Positions 18,399-27,762 of a stretch of DNA of 64,000 nt are shown here, one piece after another (position 1 is the stretch's first letter; every line of letters begins with the position of its first letter). This stretch comes from SZUA-36 sp963704855 (GTDB lineage Bacteria; Pseudomonadota; Gammaproteobacteria; Xanthomonadales; SZUA-36): positions 210,509 to 274,508 of the forward strand of contig CAVPHY010000017.1 in NCBI GenBank assembly GCA_963704855.1. The letters are read 5' to 3'. The notes below the pieces were generated by a model. It worked only from the letters and a program-made list of their open reading frames with translations, did no database searches and was not told where the DNA came from. Both the position numbers and the translations under genes were made by a program.

Positions 18399-18935
18399 TC
18401 ACCCTTCTACCTGGGCAGCGAGCGCCACGAGCAGCCTGGTGACATGCTCGCGGGTTGGGGTGTCGGTCAACTGGCCGCTGTCGTTGAATAATTGCGCGAC
18501 ACCACCAACCATCACCTCCGGCTTGTTTAACACCGCGGCGTTCAGGCAAACGAAAACCTGGCGCAGGTGGTATTGCGCCCGCGCTGTGCCGATGCGGCCT
18601 GGGGAGGCGCCCATGATCGCGACCGGTTTCATATTGAAGGGTTGATCGGGCGGCCTCGACACCCAGTCGATGGCGTTTTTCAAAACACCCGGCACCGAGT
18701 AGTTATATTCGGGTGTAACGATGAGAACGGCATCCGCCTTGGCAATCTGCGATCGAAGCTGAATAGCCGATTCCGGAAAACCCTGTTCGTAGAGGTCTTC
18801 GTTATACAAAGGCAAATCGATGGAAGCGGGTTTGATCTGCATGCCATCCGGGGCAAGCGCCATAGCCGCACGCAGCAGCAGGCTGTTATACGAACTACGT
18901 CTCAAGCTGCCTGATATGCCAACAACTTCAATCAC
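18399..18935 (-). CDS. NADPH-dependent FMN reductase
   Basis: 178 residues from GTG 18935 with GGGAG upstream. Flavodoxin-like: VVGISGSLRRSSYNSLLLRA phosphate loop and the TPEYNYSVPGVLKNAIDWVSRP signature of the ChrR/ArsH/YieF group. It reduces flavin or quinones with NADPH in the cytoplasm. 23 bases past the folE stop on the same strand, so it may share the folE promoter and its regulation. Confidence 0.9.
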   Translation of the reverse strand: MIEVVGISGSLRRSSYNSLLLRAAMALAPDGMQIKPASIDLPLYNEDLYEQGFPESAIQLRSQIAKADAVLIVTPEYNYSVPGVLKNAIDWVSRPPDQPFNMKPVAIMGASPGRIGTARAQYHLRQVFVCLNAAVLNKPEVMVGGVAQLFNDSGQLTDTPTREHVTRLLVALAAQVEG

Positions 18936-18958
18936 AACGCTTACTCCCTGGTCAGACG

Positions 18959-19666
18959 CTACGGGTTTAAAAACTCGGCCCGTGTATGAATATTCTCCTT
19001 GAAACAGCCACCCAGCGCGGTTGTGCTGGTGGTCGAGTTGGAATCCATGATACCGCGTGACTTAACGCAATAATGCGTTGCATCTATGCTGACCGCTACG
19101 TTATCGGTACCGAGCAGGGCTTGTAAAGCAACCAGTATCTGCCGCGTCAGGCGTTCCTGGACCTGTGGCCGCTGGCTGAAAAAGCGCACGATCCGGTTGA
19201 TCTTGGATAAACCAATGATTGTTTCTTTGGGGATATAGGCAACCTTGGCGGCACCATCGATAGTCACAAAGTGATGCTCACAGGTACTCGTCAGGTCTAT
19301 ATTGCGCACCTTGACCATCTCATTGGCGCCCATCTTGTTTTCGATCAGCGACAGCTTTGGAAAATGTCGATAGTCCAGACCGGAGAAAATCTCGTGTACG
19401 TACATCTTTGCGATACGGTGAGGTGTTTCAGCAAGGCTGTCATCGGCCAGGTCAAGCCCGAGGGTTTCCAACACCTGGACCATCTGGTCGCTTATGCGTT
19501 CGTACTTCTCTTCCGCACTCAAACCCGTTTCAATCATAGGCGTTTCCAGGCCATGCTTGATCAGGGTGTCACGCACGAGGATGGCTTCCCGGCTGAGCAG
19601 CGCGCTATCGGCCGGTGCCTTGATATTCAGTTTAATCGGATTAACACTCATGATGTCTTTTCCCAT
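18959..19666 (-). CDS. folE: GTP cyclohydrolase I
   Basis: 235 residues (ATG 19651 is a possible shorter start). Strongly like E. coli FolE: LADDSLAETPHRIAKMYV, SGLDYRHFPK, TSTCEHHFVTIDG, SQRPQVQERLT and DATHYCVKSRG. Zinc ligands Cys129, His132 and Cys200 are kept with E. coli spacing. It makes dihydroneopterin triphosphate from GTP, for folate or pterins. Upstream lies an AT-rich stretch with 11-bp direct repeats and a TATAAT on the minus strand at 19692-19697, so expression is probably controlled. Confidence 0.96.
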   Translation of the reverse strand: MGKDIMSVNPIKLNIKAPADSALLSREAILVRDTLIKHGLETPMIETGLSAEEKYERISDQMVQVLETLGLDLADDSLAETPHRIAKMYVHEIFSGLDYRHFPKLSLIENKMGANEMVKVRNIDLTSTCEHHFVTIDGAAKVAYIPKETIIGLSKINRIVRFFSQRPQVQERLTRQILVALQALLGTDNVAVSIDATHYCVKSRGIMDSNSTTSTTALGGCFKENIHTRAEFLNP

Positions 19667-19693
19667 GTTTAAAAATGATGAATTTATCTATAT

Positions 19694-19726
19694 TATACAT
19701 ATATTGTACAAATAATCTACAATCAA
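19694..19726. promoter_or_regulatory. 11-bp direct repeats upstream of folE (putative CarH/LitR-type operator)
   Basis: Three hexamers in the same direction at exact 11-base steps: TATACA (19694), TGTACA (19705) and TCTACA (19716), each followed by an A/T-rich pentamer. A weaker fourth unit (CATAAA) starts at 19727. They overlap a minus-strand TATAAT for folE. CarH/LitR-type MerR regulators are known to bind tandem ~11-bp repeats over promoters; the link here is inferred. No litR-like gene is in the window. Confidence 0.5.
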
Positions 19727-19758
19727 CATAAATATATATTTAATGGAAAGCTATATAG

Positions 19759-19780
19759 TGTACAATACCTATACATATTC
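19759..19780. promoter_or_regulatory. second 11-bp direct repeat pair upstream of gpx
   Basis: TGTACA (19759) and TATACA (19770) are again 11 bases apart and in the same direction as the folE set. They lie 23-44 bases before the gpx ATG and overlap a possible -10 (TACAAT, 19761-19766). The same unit on both sides of the divergent region suggests shared control of folE and the gpx group. Confidence 0.45.
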
Positions 19781-19802
19781 ACCAGCCAATCGGAAAACAA
19801 CG

Positions 19803-20342
19803 ATGAAATCACTATTGACTCTACTAGTTATGATCAGCAGCCTGCCAGCTTTCGCCTGCGAAAGCGCGCTCCTGGACCAGAATTTCCGCCGGCTCGCCTC
19901 AACCGAGGAGGTTAACCTGTGCGAGGCCTACAGCGGAAAAGTTCTACTGGTCGTAAACACGGCCTCCAAGTGCGGTAATACGCCACAGTACGACGGGCTC
20001 GAAAAACTCTACGACCAATACGGAAATGACGGCCTGGTGGTTCTGGGCTTCCCATCCAATGATTTCATGGGCCAGGAGCCCGGCACCGAAGACCAGATCG
20101 AGGAATTCTGCCGGCTGACCTACGGTGTTGAATTTCCGATGTTCGAAAAGACAAGTGTTAAAAAGGAAAACGCAGATCCGTTTTTTGCGGCGCTTGCCGA
20201 GGCCTCCGGCACCTTTCCCACCTGGAATTTTCACAAGTTTCTGATCGGCCGCGATGGTGTCCTGATTTCAGAATTCAGCCCGCGTACGCAGCCCTATGAT
20301 GACAAACTGGTTGCCGCCATTGAGCAGGCGCTGGGCAAGTAA
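19803..20342 (+). CDS. exported glutathione-peroxidase-family protein
   Basis: 179 residues from ATG 19803; longer readings from 19743 lack a signal peptide at the true N-terminus. A Sec signal covers residues 1-18 (LPAFA then Cys). Gpx motifs: VVNTASKCGNTPQYDGL with active Cys57 (not selenocysteine), VLGFPSNDFMGQEPG and WNFHKFLIG. It would reduce lipid or other peroxides in the periplasm using thioredoxin or glutathione. First of three same-strand genes; 4 bases to the SOUL gene. Confidence 0.9.
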   Translation: MKSLLTLLVMISSLPAFACESALLDQNFRRLASTEEVNLCEAYSGKVLLVVNTASKCGNTPQYDGLEKLYDQYGNDGLVVLGFPSNDFMGQEPGTEDQIEEFCRLTYGVEFPMFEKTSVKKENADPFFAALAEASGTFPTWNFHKFLIGRDGVLISEFSPRTQPYDDKLVAAIEQALGK

Positions 20343-20346
20343 CAAC

Positions 20347-20964
20347 ATGAAAGGCGCTGCATTTGGCCTGCTGGCTGTTTTTATCGCCCTGGCGGCAGAG
20401 AACCTTATGGCCACAGAAGAAGCCCAATATACCGTTTCCGCAAAGCAGGATGAGCTCGAGATCCGGGAGTATGCACCTTCAATTGTTGCCGAGGTCGTCG
20501 TCGATGGTGAGTTCGAAGACGCCTCGGGCACAGCTTTTCGCACCCTGTTCAACTACATTTCGGGCAAGAATACCGCGCAGAGCAAGATCGCGATGACCTC
20601 GCCTGTCTCGCAGAAAGCTGAACCGGAGAAAATCGCCATGACCTCGCCCGTCGGGCAACGTCAATCAGGACAGGGGTGGGCCGTCAGTTTCATGATGCCC
20701 GCCGCCTACACGATGGATACCATACCAGTGCCTGACGACCCCTCCGTGGTACTCAGGGAGATCCCGGCCTACCGCGCCGCGGCCATTCGTTACTCCGGCA
20801 CCTGGAGCGAAAAATCCTATAAGAAACAATTGACCTTGCTACAGGAATGGCTAGAGGCGAACAACCTGGAGGCGACGGGTGAGCCCGTGTGGGCACGCTA
20901 CAATGCACCTTTTACACCCTGGTTTATGCGTCGGAATGAAATCCTGATACCCATCGGGTATTGA
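20347..20964 (+). CDS. exported SOUL-family haem-binding protein
   Basis: 205 residues from ATG 20347, 4 bases after the gpx stop. Signal peptide to about residue 22. SOUL/HEBP pattern: LEIREYAPSIVAEVVVDGEF, FRTLFNYISGKN, two copies of KIAMTSPV(S/G)Q, and SFMMPAAYTMDTIPVPDDP. These proteins bind haem or tetrapyrrole; the bacterial role is unclear. Pairing with Gpx and a nearby folE fits a photo-oxidative stress group, which is inference. Confidence 0.88.
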   Translation: MKGAAFGLLAVFIALAAENLMATEEAQYTVSAKQDELEIREYAPSIVAEVVVDGEFEDASGTAFRTLFNYISGKNTAQSKIAMTSPVSQKAEPEKIAMTSPVGQRQSGQGWAVSFMMPAAYTMDTIPVPDDPSVVLREIPAYRAAAIRYSGTWSEKSYKKQLTLLQEWLEANNLEATGEPVWARYNAPFTPWFMRRNEILIPIGY

Positions 20965-21018
20965 ATAGGCCATCATTGACGGCGCCGGTTATCTTTACCA
21001 GTTGAGGGCGCGTGAATA

Positions 21019-21780
21019 ATGCGGAATTTGTGGTGCTGCCTGTGCTTTGCGATCTTGATACTCGGTATTTTCGCGAGTTCAGATCCCGTTGCGGCACAAG
21101 CCGAACCGCATGGTTACAAAATCCTCGTGTATGGGGCTACGGGTAAAGTAGGCAGCCACGTGGTGAATGAAGCTCTCAACCGCGGCCACCGGGTGACCGC
21201 GGTATCACGTGATCCTTCCCGTATCACCCTGGTCCACGACAAGCTGTCGATTGTGAAGGGCGATGTCCTTGACCCGGCAAGCGTGGCAAGCCTGCTCGCA
21301 GGTCAGGATGTTGTCATCATTTCTGTTCGCGGAGTATTGGGTAAATCCAAAGACCCCGGTGATGCCGTTCCACGAATGGCGCTGGAGAACGTGGTCAATT
21401 CACTGCGTGACATGGGCGCGGCGGCGCCACGCCTGATCCATGTCGGCGGCTCCGGCTCGCTTGAAGTGAAACCGGGTGTGACTTATGCCGATACTTTACC
21501 GATGGCGCTGATACCAAGAAGCCTGCAGACGGAGATCGAGGGTCAGGTACTGGCGTTGGAGTACCTGCGCGCGGTGAGCGATGTAGACTGGAGCTACGCG
21601 ACACCCGCCAAGAACTTCACCAACGGCAAGCGCACCGGGGTTTTTCGGATTGGCGGCGACAAGTTGCTTGAAAGCCCTGGTGGCAGGAGCCGAATCTCGC
21701 GGGCGGACTTTGCCGTTGCATTGATCGACGAGGTCGAGAACGCACGCTTTATACAGCAGCGCTTTTCGGTCGTCTACTGA
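21019..21780 (+). CDS. NAD(P)-binding SDR-like oxidoreductase with signal peptide
   Basis: 253 residues. An N-terminal hydrophobic signal (CLCFAILILGIFASS...VAAQA) precedes a Rossmann start, KILVYGATGKVGSHVV, with GxxGxxG. The protein resembles atypical SDR / NmrA-type NAD(P)H-binding proteins (VHVGGSGSLEVKPG, TPAKNFTNGKRTG). An exported Rossmann enzyme is unusual because NAD(P) is cytoplasmic; a membrane anchor or TAT-independent export cannot be decided. 54 bases after the SOUL gene, likely the same transcript. Confidence 0.82.
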   Translation: MRNLWCCLCFAILILGIFASSDPVAAQAEPHGYKILVYGATGKVGSHVVNEALNRGHRVTAVSRDPSRITLVHDKLSIVKGDVLDPASVASLLAGQDVVIISVRGVLGKSKDPGDAVPRMALENVVNSLRDMGAAAPRLIHVGGSGSLEVKPGVTYADTLPMALIPRSLQTEIEGQVLALEYLRAVSDVDWSYATPAKNFTNGKRTGVFRIGGDKLLESPGGRSRISRADFAVALIDEVENARFIQQRFSVVY

Positions 21781-21792
21781 ATCTGCCGGCTG

Positions 21793-22289
21793 TCATTGTT
21801 GATACAGATGCCTGAACTCGGTGACCAGATGCTGCTCCCACTGGGCGGTGTATTTGAGAAACTGGGTTTATAGGAATATTAAGTTTCCGTAATCGCCACG
21901 TTACCTTCACGGCTGACAAGCTTGTGGGAGTTTATGTACTTGTTTCCGTGTACAAGCTCACTATCAAAACTGGTTTTGTAACTCCAGAAGACATCCAGCG
22001 GGACATTCACTGGATACTCCAGTTTAAAGCCCCGGCCATGGGCCTGTTCCGGCATCAACCTGGAAACTACCGCATCGCTGTTTGAAAATTGTTCATGTGA
22101 AGGTCCGGATGCAGGCGGTTCTGACGCTAAACCGCCGGCAGCAAAAAGCAGTGCCAGCAGCGCGCCAGGCCCAAAACGGAAAGCTCCTCCGCTTACCCCG
22201 GGCCGCTTTGGCGTTTGCGACCACGGTATTCTGAATTTATTGCAGAACTGCGCCCATGCCAGATCAAGACCGGAAAAACCGCTCAACAA
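21793..22289 (-). pseudogene. exported SRPBCC/START-like protein with internal deletion
   Basis: The first part (to the stop near 21879) has a hydrophobic stretch (GALLALLFAAGGLAS) and then GFKLEYPVNVPLDVFWSYKTSF, like the start of a lipid-binding SRPBCC domain. It ends early. Just past the stop another frame gives QFLKYTAQWEQHLVTEFRHL to a TGA at 21793, like the C-terminal helix of the same fold. The middle of the domain seems deleted. The family call is weak. Confidence 0.5.
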
Positions 22290-22458
22290 GCCCGGTCAGT
22301 TCAGAAAAGGGATTGATCACGCCACCAGGTTTGTGCGGGTGGCGCACGGTTCCGGCTGGATATCAAGCCGGGCCGCATGTTCAGCCCGCGCAGTTCATCG
22401 AGCATTTCCGGAATACCTTCCTCCAAGGGCGCAGAAAGACCCGGGTCTTAAGCGGCTC

Positions 22459-22974
22459 TTAATCCCTCGGGATTCTGACTGCCGAGGCAACGATTGAATA
22501 TTCAAACTTTTCAGGCAAGGGTGCCGCTTCTTCACCCAGGTCGGCAGCGTAATGCTCGGCCTGCTCCTTGCTTACACTCTTGCGCGAAAACGTACCCAAA
22601 AGGACAACATCTTTACCGCCGGAATCCGTGGGTATAAAAAACCCGTAGTCCTTGAATGTCACCCGTGCCGTTGACGCGCCTTCGGTGGCAACGAAGAAAC
22701 AACCTTTCGACTGGCAGACCTTGGCAATGCGTGTTTCAACCAGCACCTCCTGATCGAGGTATTTCTCGGTATCGCTCACAAGTTCACCAAGGCTGAGCGG
22801 TGTGCCGGATTCCGGAAGCGCGCTGCCAAACACCTCGTAGGTTTCCGTAACCTCGACAGGTTCTGACAATCGGGTCACCTTGCTCTCTTCGGCATAAAGC
22901 CCGGGGGTAAAGACGATAGATAAAAAGGTGAGCAATGCCGGAATAGAACGCGGGTTGATGTGCCTTGTTTTCAT
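22459..22974 (-). CDS. exported DUF4920 protein
   Basis: 171 residues with a Sec signal (LLTFLSIVFTPGLYA). The mature part carries the DUF4920 pattern: VFGSALPESGTPLSLGELV, VLVETRIAKVCQSKGCFFV and VTFKDYGFFIPTDSGGKDVVLLG. Two cysteines in CQSKGC could bind metal. Function unknown. About 110 bases separate it from the divergent cysM. The ~170 bases beyond its stop (22290-22458) hold no gene I can support. Confidence 0.85.
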   Translation of the reverse strand: MKTRHINPRSIPALLTFLSIVFTPGLYAEESKVTRLSEPVEVTETYEVFGSALPESGTPLSLGELVSDTEKYLDQEVLVETRIAKVCQSKGCFFVATEGASTARVTFKDYGFFIPTDSGGKDVVLLGTFSRKSVSKEQAEHYAADLGEEAAPLPEKFEYSIVASAVRIPRD

Positions 22975-23084
22975 GCAACAAATCTCCTGGTTGAATGCGC
23001 ATTGTAGAACAAAGCGCCGCCAAAATAGTACCTGGGGCCAGTGTAGAATAATCAGCCAATGTCACGTGGCTGTTACAATACATC

Positions 23085-23975
23085 ATGAACATACTCAATA
23101 TTGAAGATACGGTCGGTAACACGCCCCTGGTGCGCCTCAAGCGTCTGCCGGGGGAGACCAGCAACACCATCCTGGTCAAGCTGGAGGGCAATAACCCCGC
23201 CGGCTCGGTCAAGGACAGACCGGCCCTGAACATGATCCGTAAGGCGGAAATTCGTGGTGAAATCCGTCCCGGCGATGTGCTGATCGAAGCCACCAGCGGC
23301 AACACCGGTATTGCGCTGGCGATGGCGGCGGCCATGCGCGGCTACCGCATGAAGCTGATCATACCGGCCAACCAGAGCCGGGAACGCAAGGACGCCATGC
23401 TGGCCTATGGTGCCGAGCTGATTGAAGTCAGCAAGGAGCAGGGCATGGAAGGCGCCCGCGACCTGGCCATGGCAATGCAGTCCCGCGGTGAAGGCCGGGT
23501 GCTGGACCAGTTCGGCAATCCGGATAATCCGCTGGCTCATTTTGAGACCACCGGTCCGGAAATCTGGCGTGATACGGACGGAAAAATCACCCACTTTGTC
23601 AGCTCAATGGGCACTACCGGCACCATCATGGGGGTGTCTAGGTTTCTCAAGGAAATGAACACGGCGATACAGATCGTGGGTCTGCAGCCCACCGATGGCT
23701 CCCAGATTCCCGGTATCCGGCGCTGGCCAAAGGAGTACCTGCCAAGCATTTTCGATGCCAGCCGGGTGGATCAGGTGATGGAAATGGACCAGGAAACAGC
23801 GGAAAAAACCATGCACCGGCTGGCCCGCGAGGAGGGCATCTTCTGCGGCGTATCCTCGGGTGGCTCGGTGGCAGGGGCGTTGCGCTTAAGTGCCACGCTG
23901 AACAATGCCGTGATTGTCGCGATTGTATGTGACCGGGGCGACCGTTACCTGTCCACGGGCGTTTTCAACGACTGA
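23085..23975 (+). CDS. cysM: cysteine synthase B (PLP-dependent)
   Basis: 296 residues, full length. PLP lysine K43 in NNPAGSVKDRPA, the phosphate/substrate loop EATSGNTGIALA, and GTTGTIMGVSRFL. It makes cysteine from O-acetylserine and sulfide or thiosulfate. SRERKDAMLAYGAEL matches CysM rather than CysK. A GGGGCCAGTGTAGAATA half-palindrome, related to the inverted repeat at 24035-24081, lies about 50 bases upstream. Confidence 0.93.
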   Translation: MNILNIEDTVGNTPLVRLKRLPGETSNTILVKLEGNNPAGSVKDRPALNMIRKAEIRGEIRPGDVLIEATSGNTGIALAMAAAMRGYRMKLIIPANQSRERKDAMLAYGAELIEVSKEQGMEGARDLAMAMQSRGEGRVLDQFGNPDNPLAHFETTGPEIWRDTDGKITHFVSSMGTTGTIMGVSRFLKEMNTAIQIVGLQPTDGSQIPGIRRWPKEYLPSIFDASRVDQVMEMDQETAEKTMHRLAREEGIFCGVSSGGSVAGALRLSATLNNAVIVAIVCDRGDRYLSTGVFND

Positions 23976-24034
23976 TTTCGCCCTGCTTTCAGCGCAGACG
24001 AATGAGTGTAGCGTTATCTGAACGTGACAAAAAA

Positions 24035-24081
24035 TTTGGGGCCGGTGTAAAAATAAGGATCATTTTCACACCGGCCCCAAA
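24035..24081. terminator. bidirectional hairpin between cysM and katG
   Basis: Arms TTTGGGGCCGGTGT and ACACCGGCCCCAAA (14 bases, perfect) around a 19-base loop. On the minus strand the hairpin is followed by ATTTTTTG, so it can end katG transcription; convergent cysM may use it too. It also looks like another palindromic repeat family, with a half copy near 23036. Confidence 0.75.
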
Positions 24082-24103
24082 TGGACTTTCTTCTATATCG
24101 ATA

Positions 24104-26329
<2,226 letters not shown>

Positions 26330-26422
26330 TGAAATCCTCCTGTCGAATAAAAAGCCATTGGGGCTTCTTACATTAGACGCTGAATCTATCCCGGAGTCGA
26401 ATCGAAAGATTTTATGGTAGCG

Positions 26423-26459
26423 ATATACAAAGCCTATTGAATATGTAAAAACCTTCGAT
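26423..26459. promoter_or_regulatory. possible OxyR-type box upstream of katG
   Basis: Four tetranucleotides at 7-base spacing: ATAT-N7-CTAT-N7-GTAA-N7-CGAT, against the OxyR consensus ATAG-N7-CTAT-N7-ATAG-N7-CTAT. One unit is exact, two are one base off and one is two bases off. It lies ~95-130 bases before the katG ATG with a weak TAAAAT -10 downstream on the minus strand. Spacing supports it; the match is partial. Confidence 0.35.
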
Positions 26460-26558
26460 AAACTGAATTAATGAGCCAGCGCTTCGTTCATCAATGATTG
26501 ATAAATCTTCCCACGCGCCTACACTTGGGTAAATCATTTCCGACAAGGGCAGCACAAG

Positions 26559-27662
26559 ATGAATCAATGTAACACCAGCTTTTCAGCCGGCCGGGCTTTA
26601 CTGCTCCCGCTTCTTCTATTGCTTGGTAATAACGTTGCCAAGGCCGGTGATGATTGCGCGGCAGTCGGGGATTATGGTTTTGTCTGCGGCCCGGTCAGCG
26701 CCGAAGACCTGGTGCTGGTACCCGGAACAAAATGGATTATCGCCAGCGGCATGGCGCCGGGCGCCTCGATTACGCTGATCGATACGCAACAGAAGAGCTG
26801 GTCGAATCTCTACGCTGCTGATGCACCCCGCGCCGTGCAGGACATGGAGACCTACGGTGCTTGCCCCGGCTCCCCGGACCCGAACAGCTTTATCACCCAC
26901 GGTTTGAATATACGCGCCGGTAAAAACGGCCACTCGACACTTTATGTCGTCGGCCACGGCGGACGTGAAGCCATCGAAGTATTCGATGTGGACGCCAGCG
27001 GCGCGAAACCGGTGCTGACCTGGACCGGCTGCGTAATGACCCCCGATGGCATGGCAGCCAACAGCGTCGCCTCTTTCAGCGACGGTTCACTGCTTGCGAC
27101 CATTCCGCTGCAAACGGGCAGGGACATTTCCGAGGCCCTGGGCGGTGCACTAACCGGCGGTGTCTACCAGTGGTCGCCCGGTGACAGCGGCTTTGAAATG
27201 GTGCAGGGCACTGAACTGCCCTATGCCAACGGCATCGAAACATCCGCCGATGGCCAGGAGTTTTACGTGGCAAGCTCGGGTGGCTACCAGGTCATCGCCT
27301 ACCCGCGCAGCAACCCCGCCCGTCAATTGCGGGCCAGCGAGCGGTTGTCCTTCGTGCCGGATAATCTGCATAGGGACAATGACGGCCGCCTGGTTACCGC
27401 CGGAATGCTTATCGATGATCCCGTTTGCGGCAACCTGGCCGGGCAGGAAGAATTTGACATGGAAAAGTTCGTGGCCTGTCCACGCCCTTTTATCGTCCGG
27501 GCGATTGATCCTCAAACGATGGAAGGTACCGATCTTGCGACAAGCGCGGCCATCGCGCAATTCACCAATATCGCGGTGGGGCTACAGGTGGGTGATGAAC
27601 TCTGGATAGGAACATTTGCAGGTGACCGCATTGCCTACCGCTCGCTGGAGACTTCCGATTAG
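26559..27662 (+). CDS. secreted beta-propeller protein (SMP-30/strictosidine-synthase-like)
   Basis: 367 residues with a Sec signal (ALLLPLLLLLGNNVAKAG). Repeated blade-like segments (e.g. THGLNIRAGKNGHSTLYVVGHGGREAIEVFDV, LPYANGIETSADGQEFYVASSGGYQVIAY) resemble six-bladed SMP-30/arylesterase propellers. It has six cysteines, suiting an oxidising compartment. An enzymatic role such as lactonase is possible, but no metal-site residues could be assigned with confidence. Divergent from katG. Confidence 0.72.
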   Translation: MNQCNTSFSAGRALLLPLLLLLGNNVAKAGDDCAAVGDYGFVCGPVSAEDLVLVPGTKWIIASGMAPGASITLIDTQQKSWSNLYAADAPRAVQDMETYGACPGSPDPNSFITHGLNIRAGKNGHSTLYVVGHGGREAIEVFDVDASGAKPVLTWTGCVMTPDGMAANSVASFSDGSLLATIPLQTGRDISEALGGALTGGVYQWSPGDSGFEMVQGTELPYANGIETSADGQEFYVASSGGYQVIAYPRSNPARQLRASERLSFVPDNLHRDNDGRLVTAGMLIDDPVCGNLAGQEEFDMEKFVACPRPFIVRAIDPQTMEGTDLATSAAIAQFTNIAVGLQVGDELWIGTFAGDRIAYRSLETSD

Positions 27663-27762
27663 AACCCAATTTATTTTGCCCTGAAAATCTGGGCGTGCTT
27701 TTTATATGGATCGCATTTAAAAACTTGCCGGAAAACGCGCCGTCAGACCACTATACACATGG

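Noticed and set aside
19759..19782. Match to the inverted TGTACA-N12-TGTACA motif recalled for a LitR-type regulator
   Set aside because: No pair in the region has the required 18-base spacing; only 11-base direct repeats are present, so that specific motif is not claimed.
22290..22458. A 34-codon minus-strand frame (MLDELRGLNMRPGLISSRNR...) and a 68-codon plus-strand frame
   Set aside because: The first vaguely recalls HAD-type phosphatases, but it is too short and isolated; the second has proline/arginine-rich noise. Not called.
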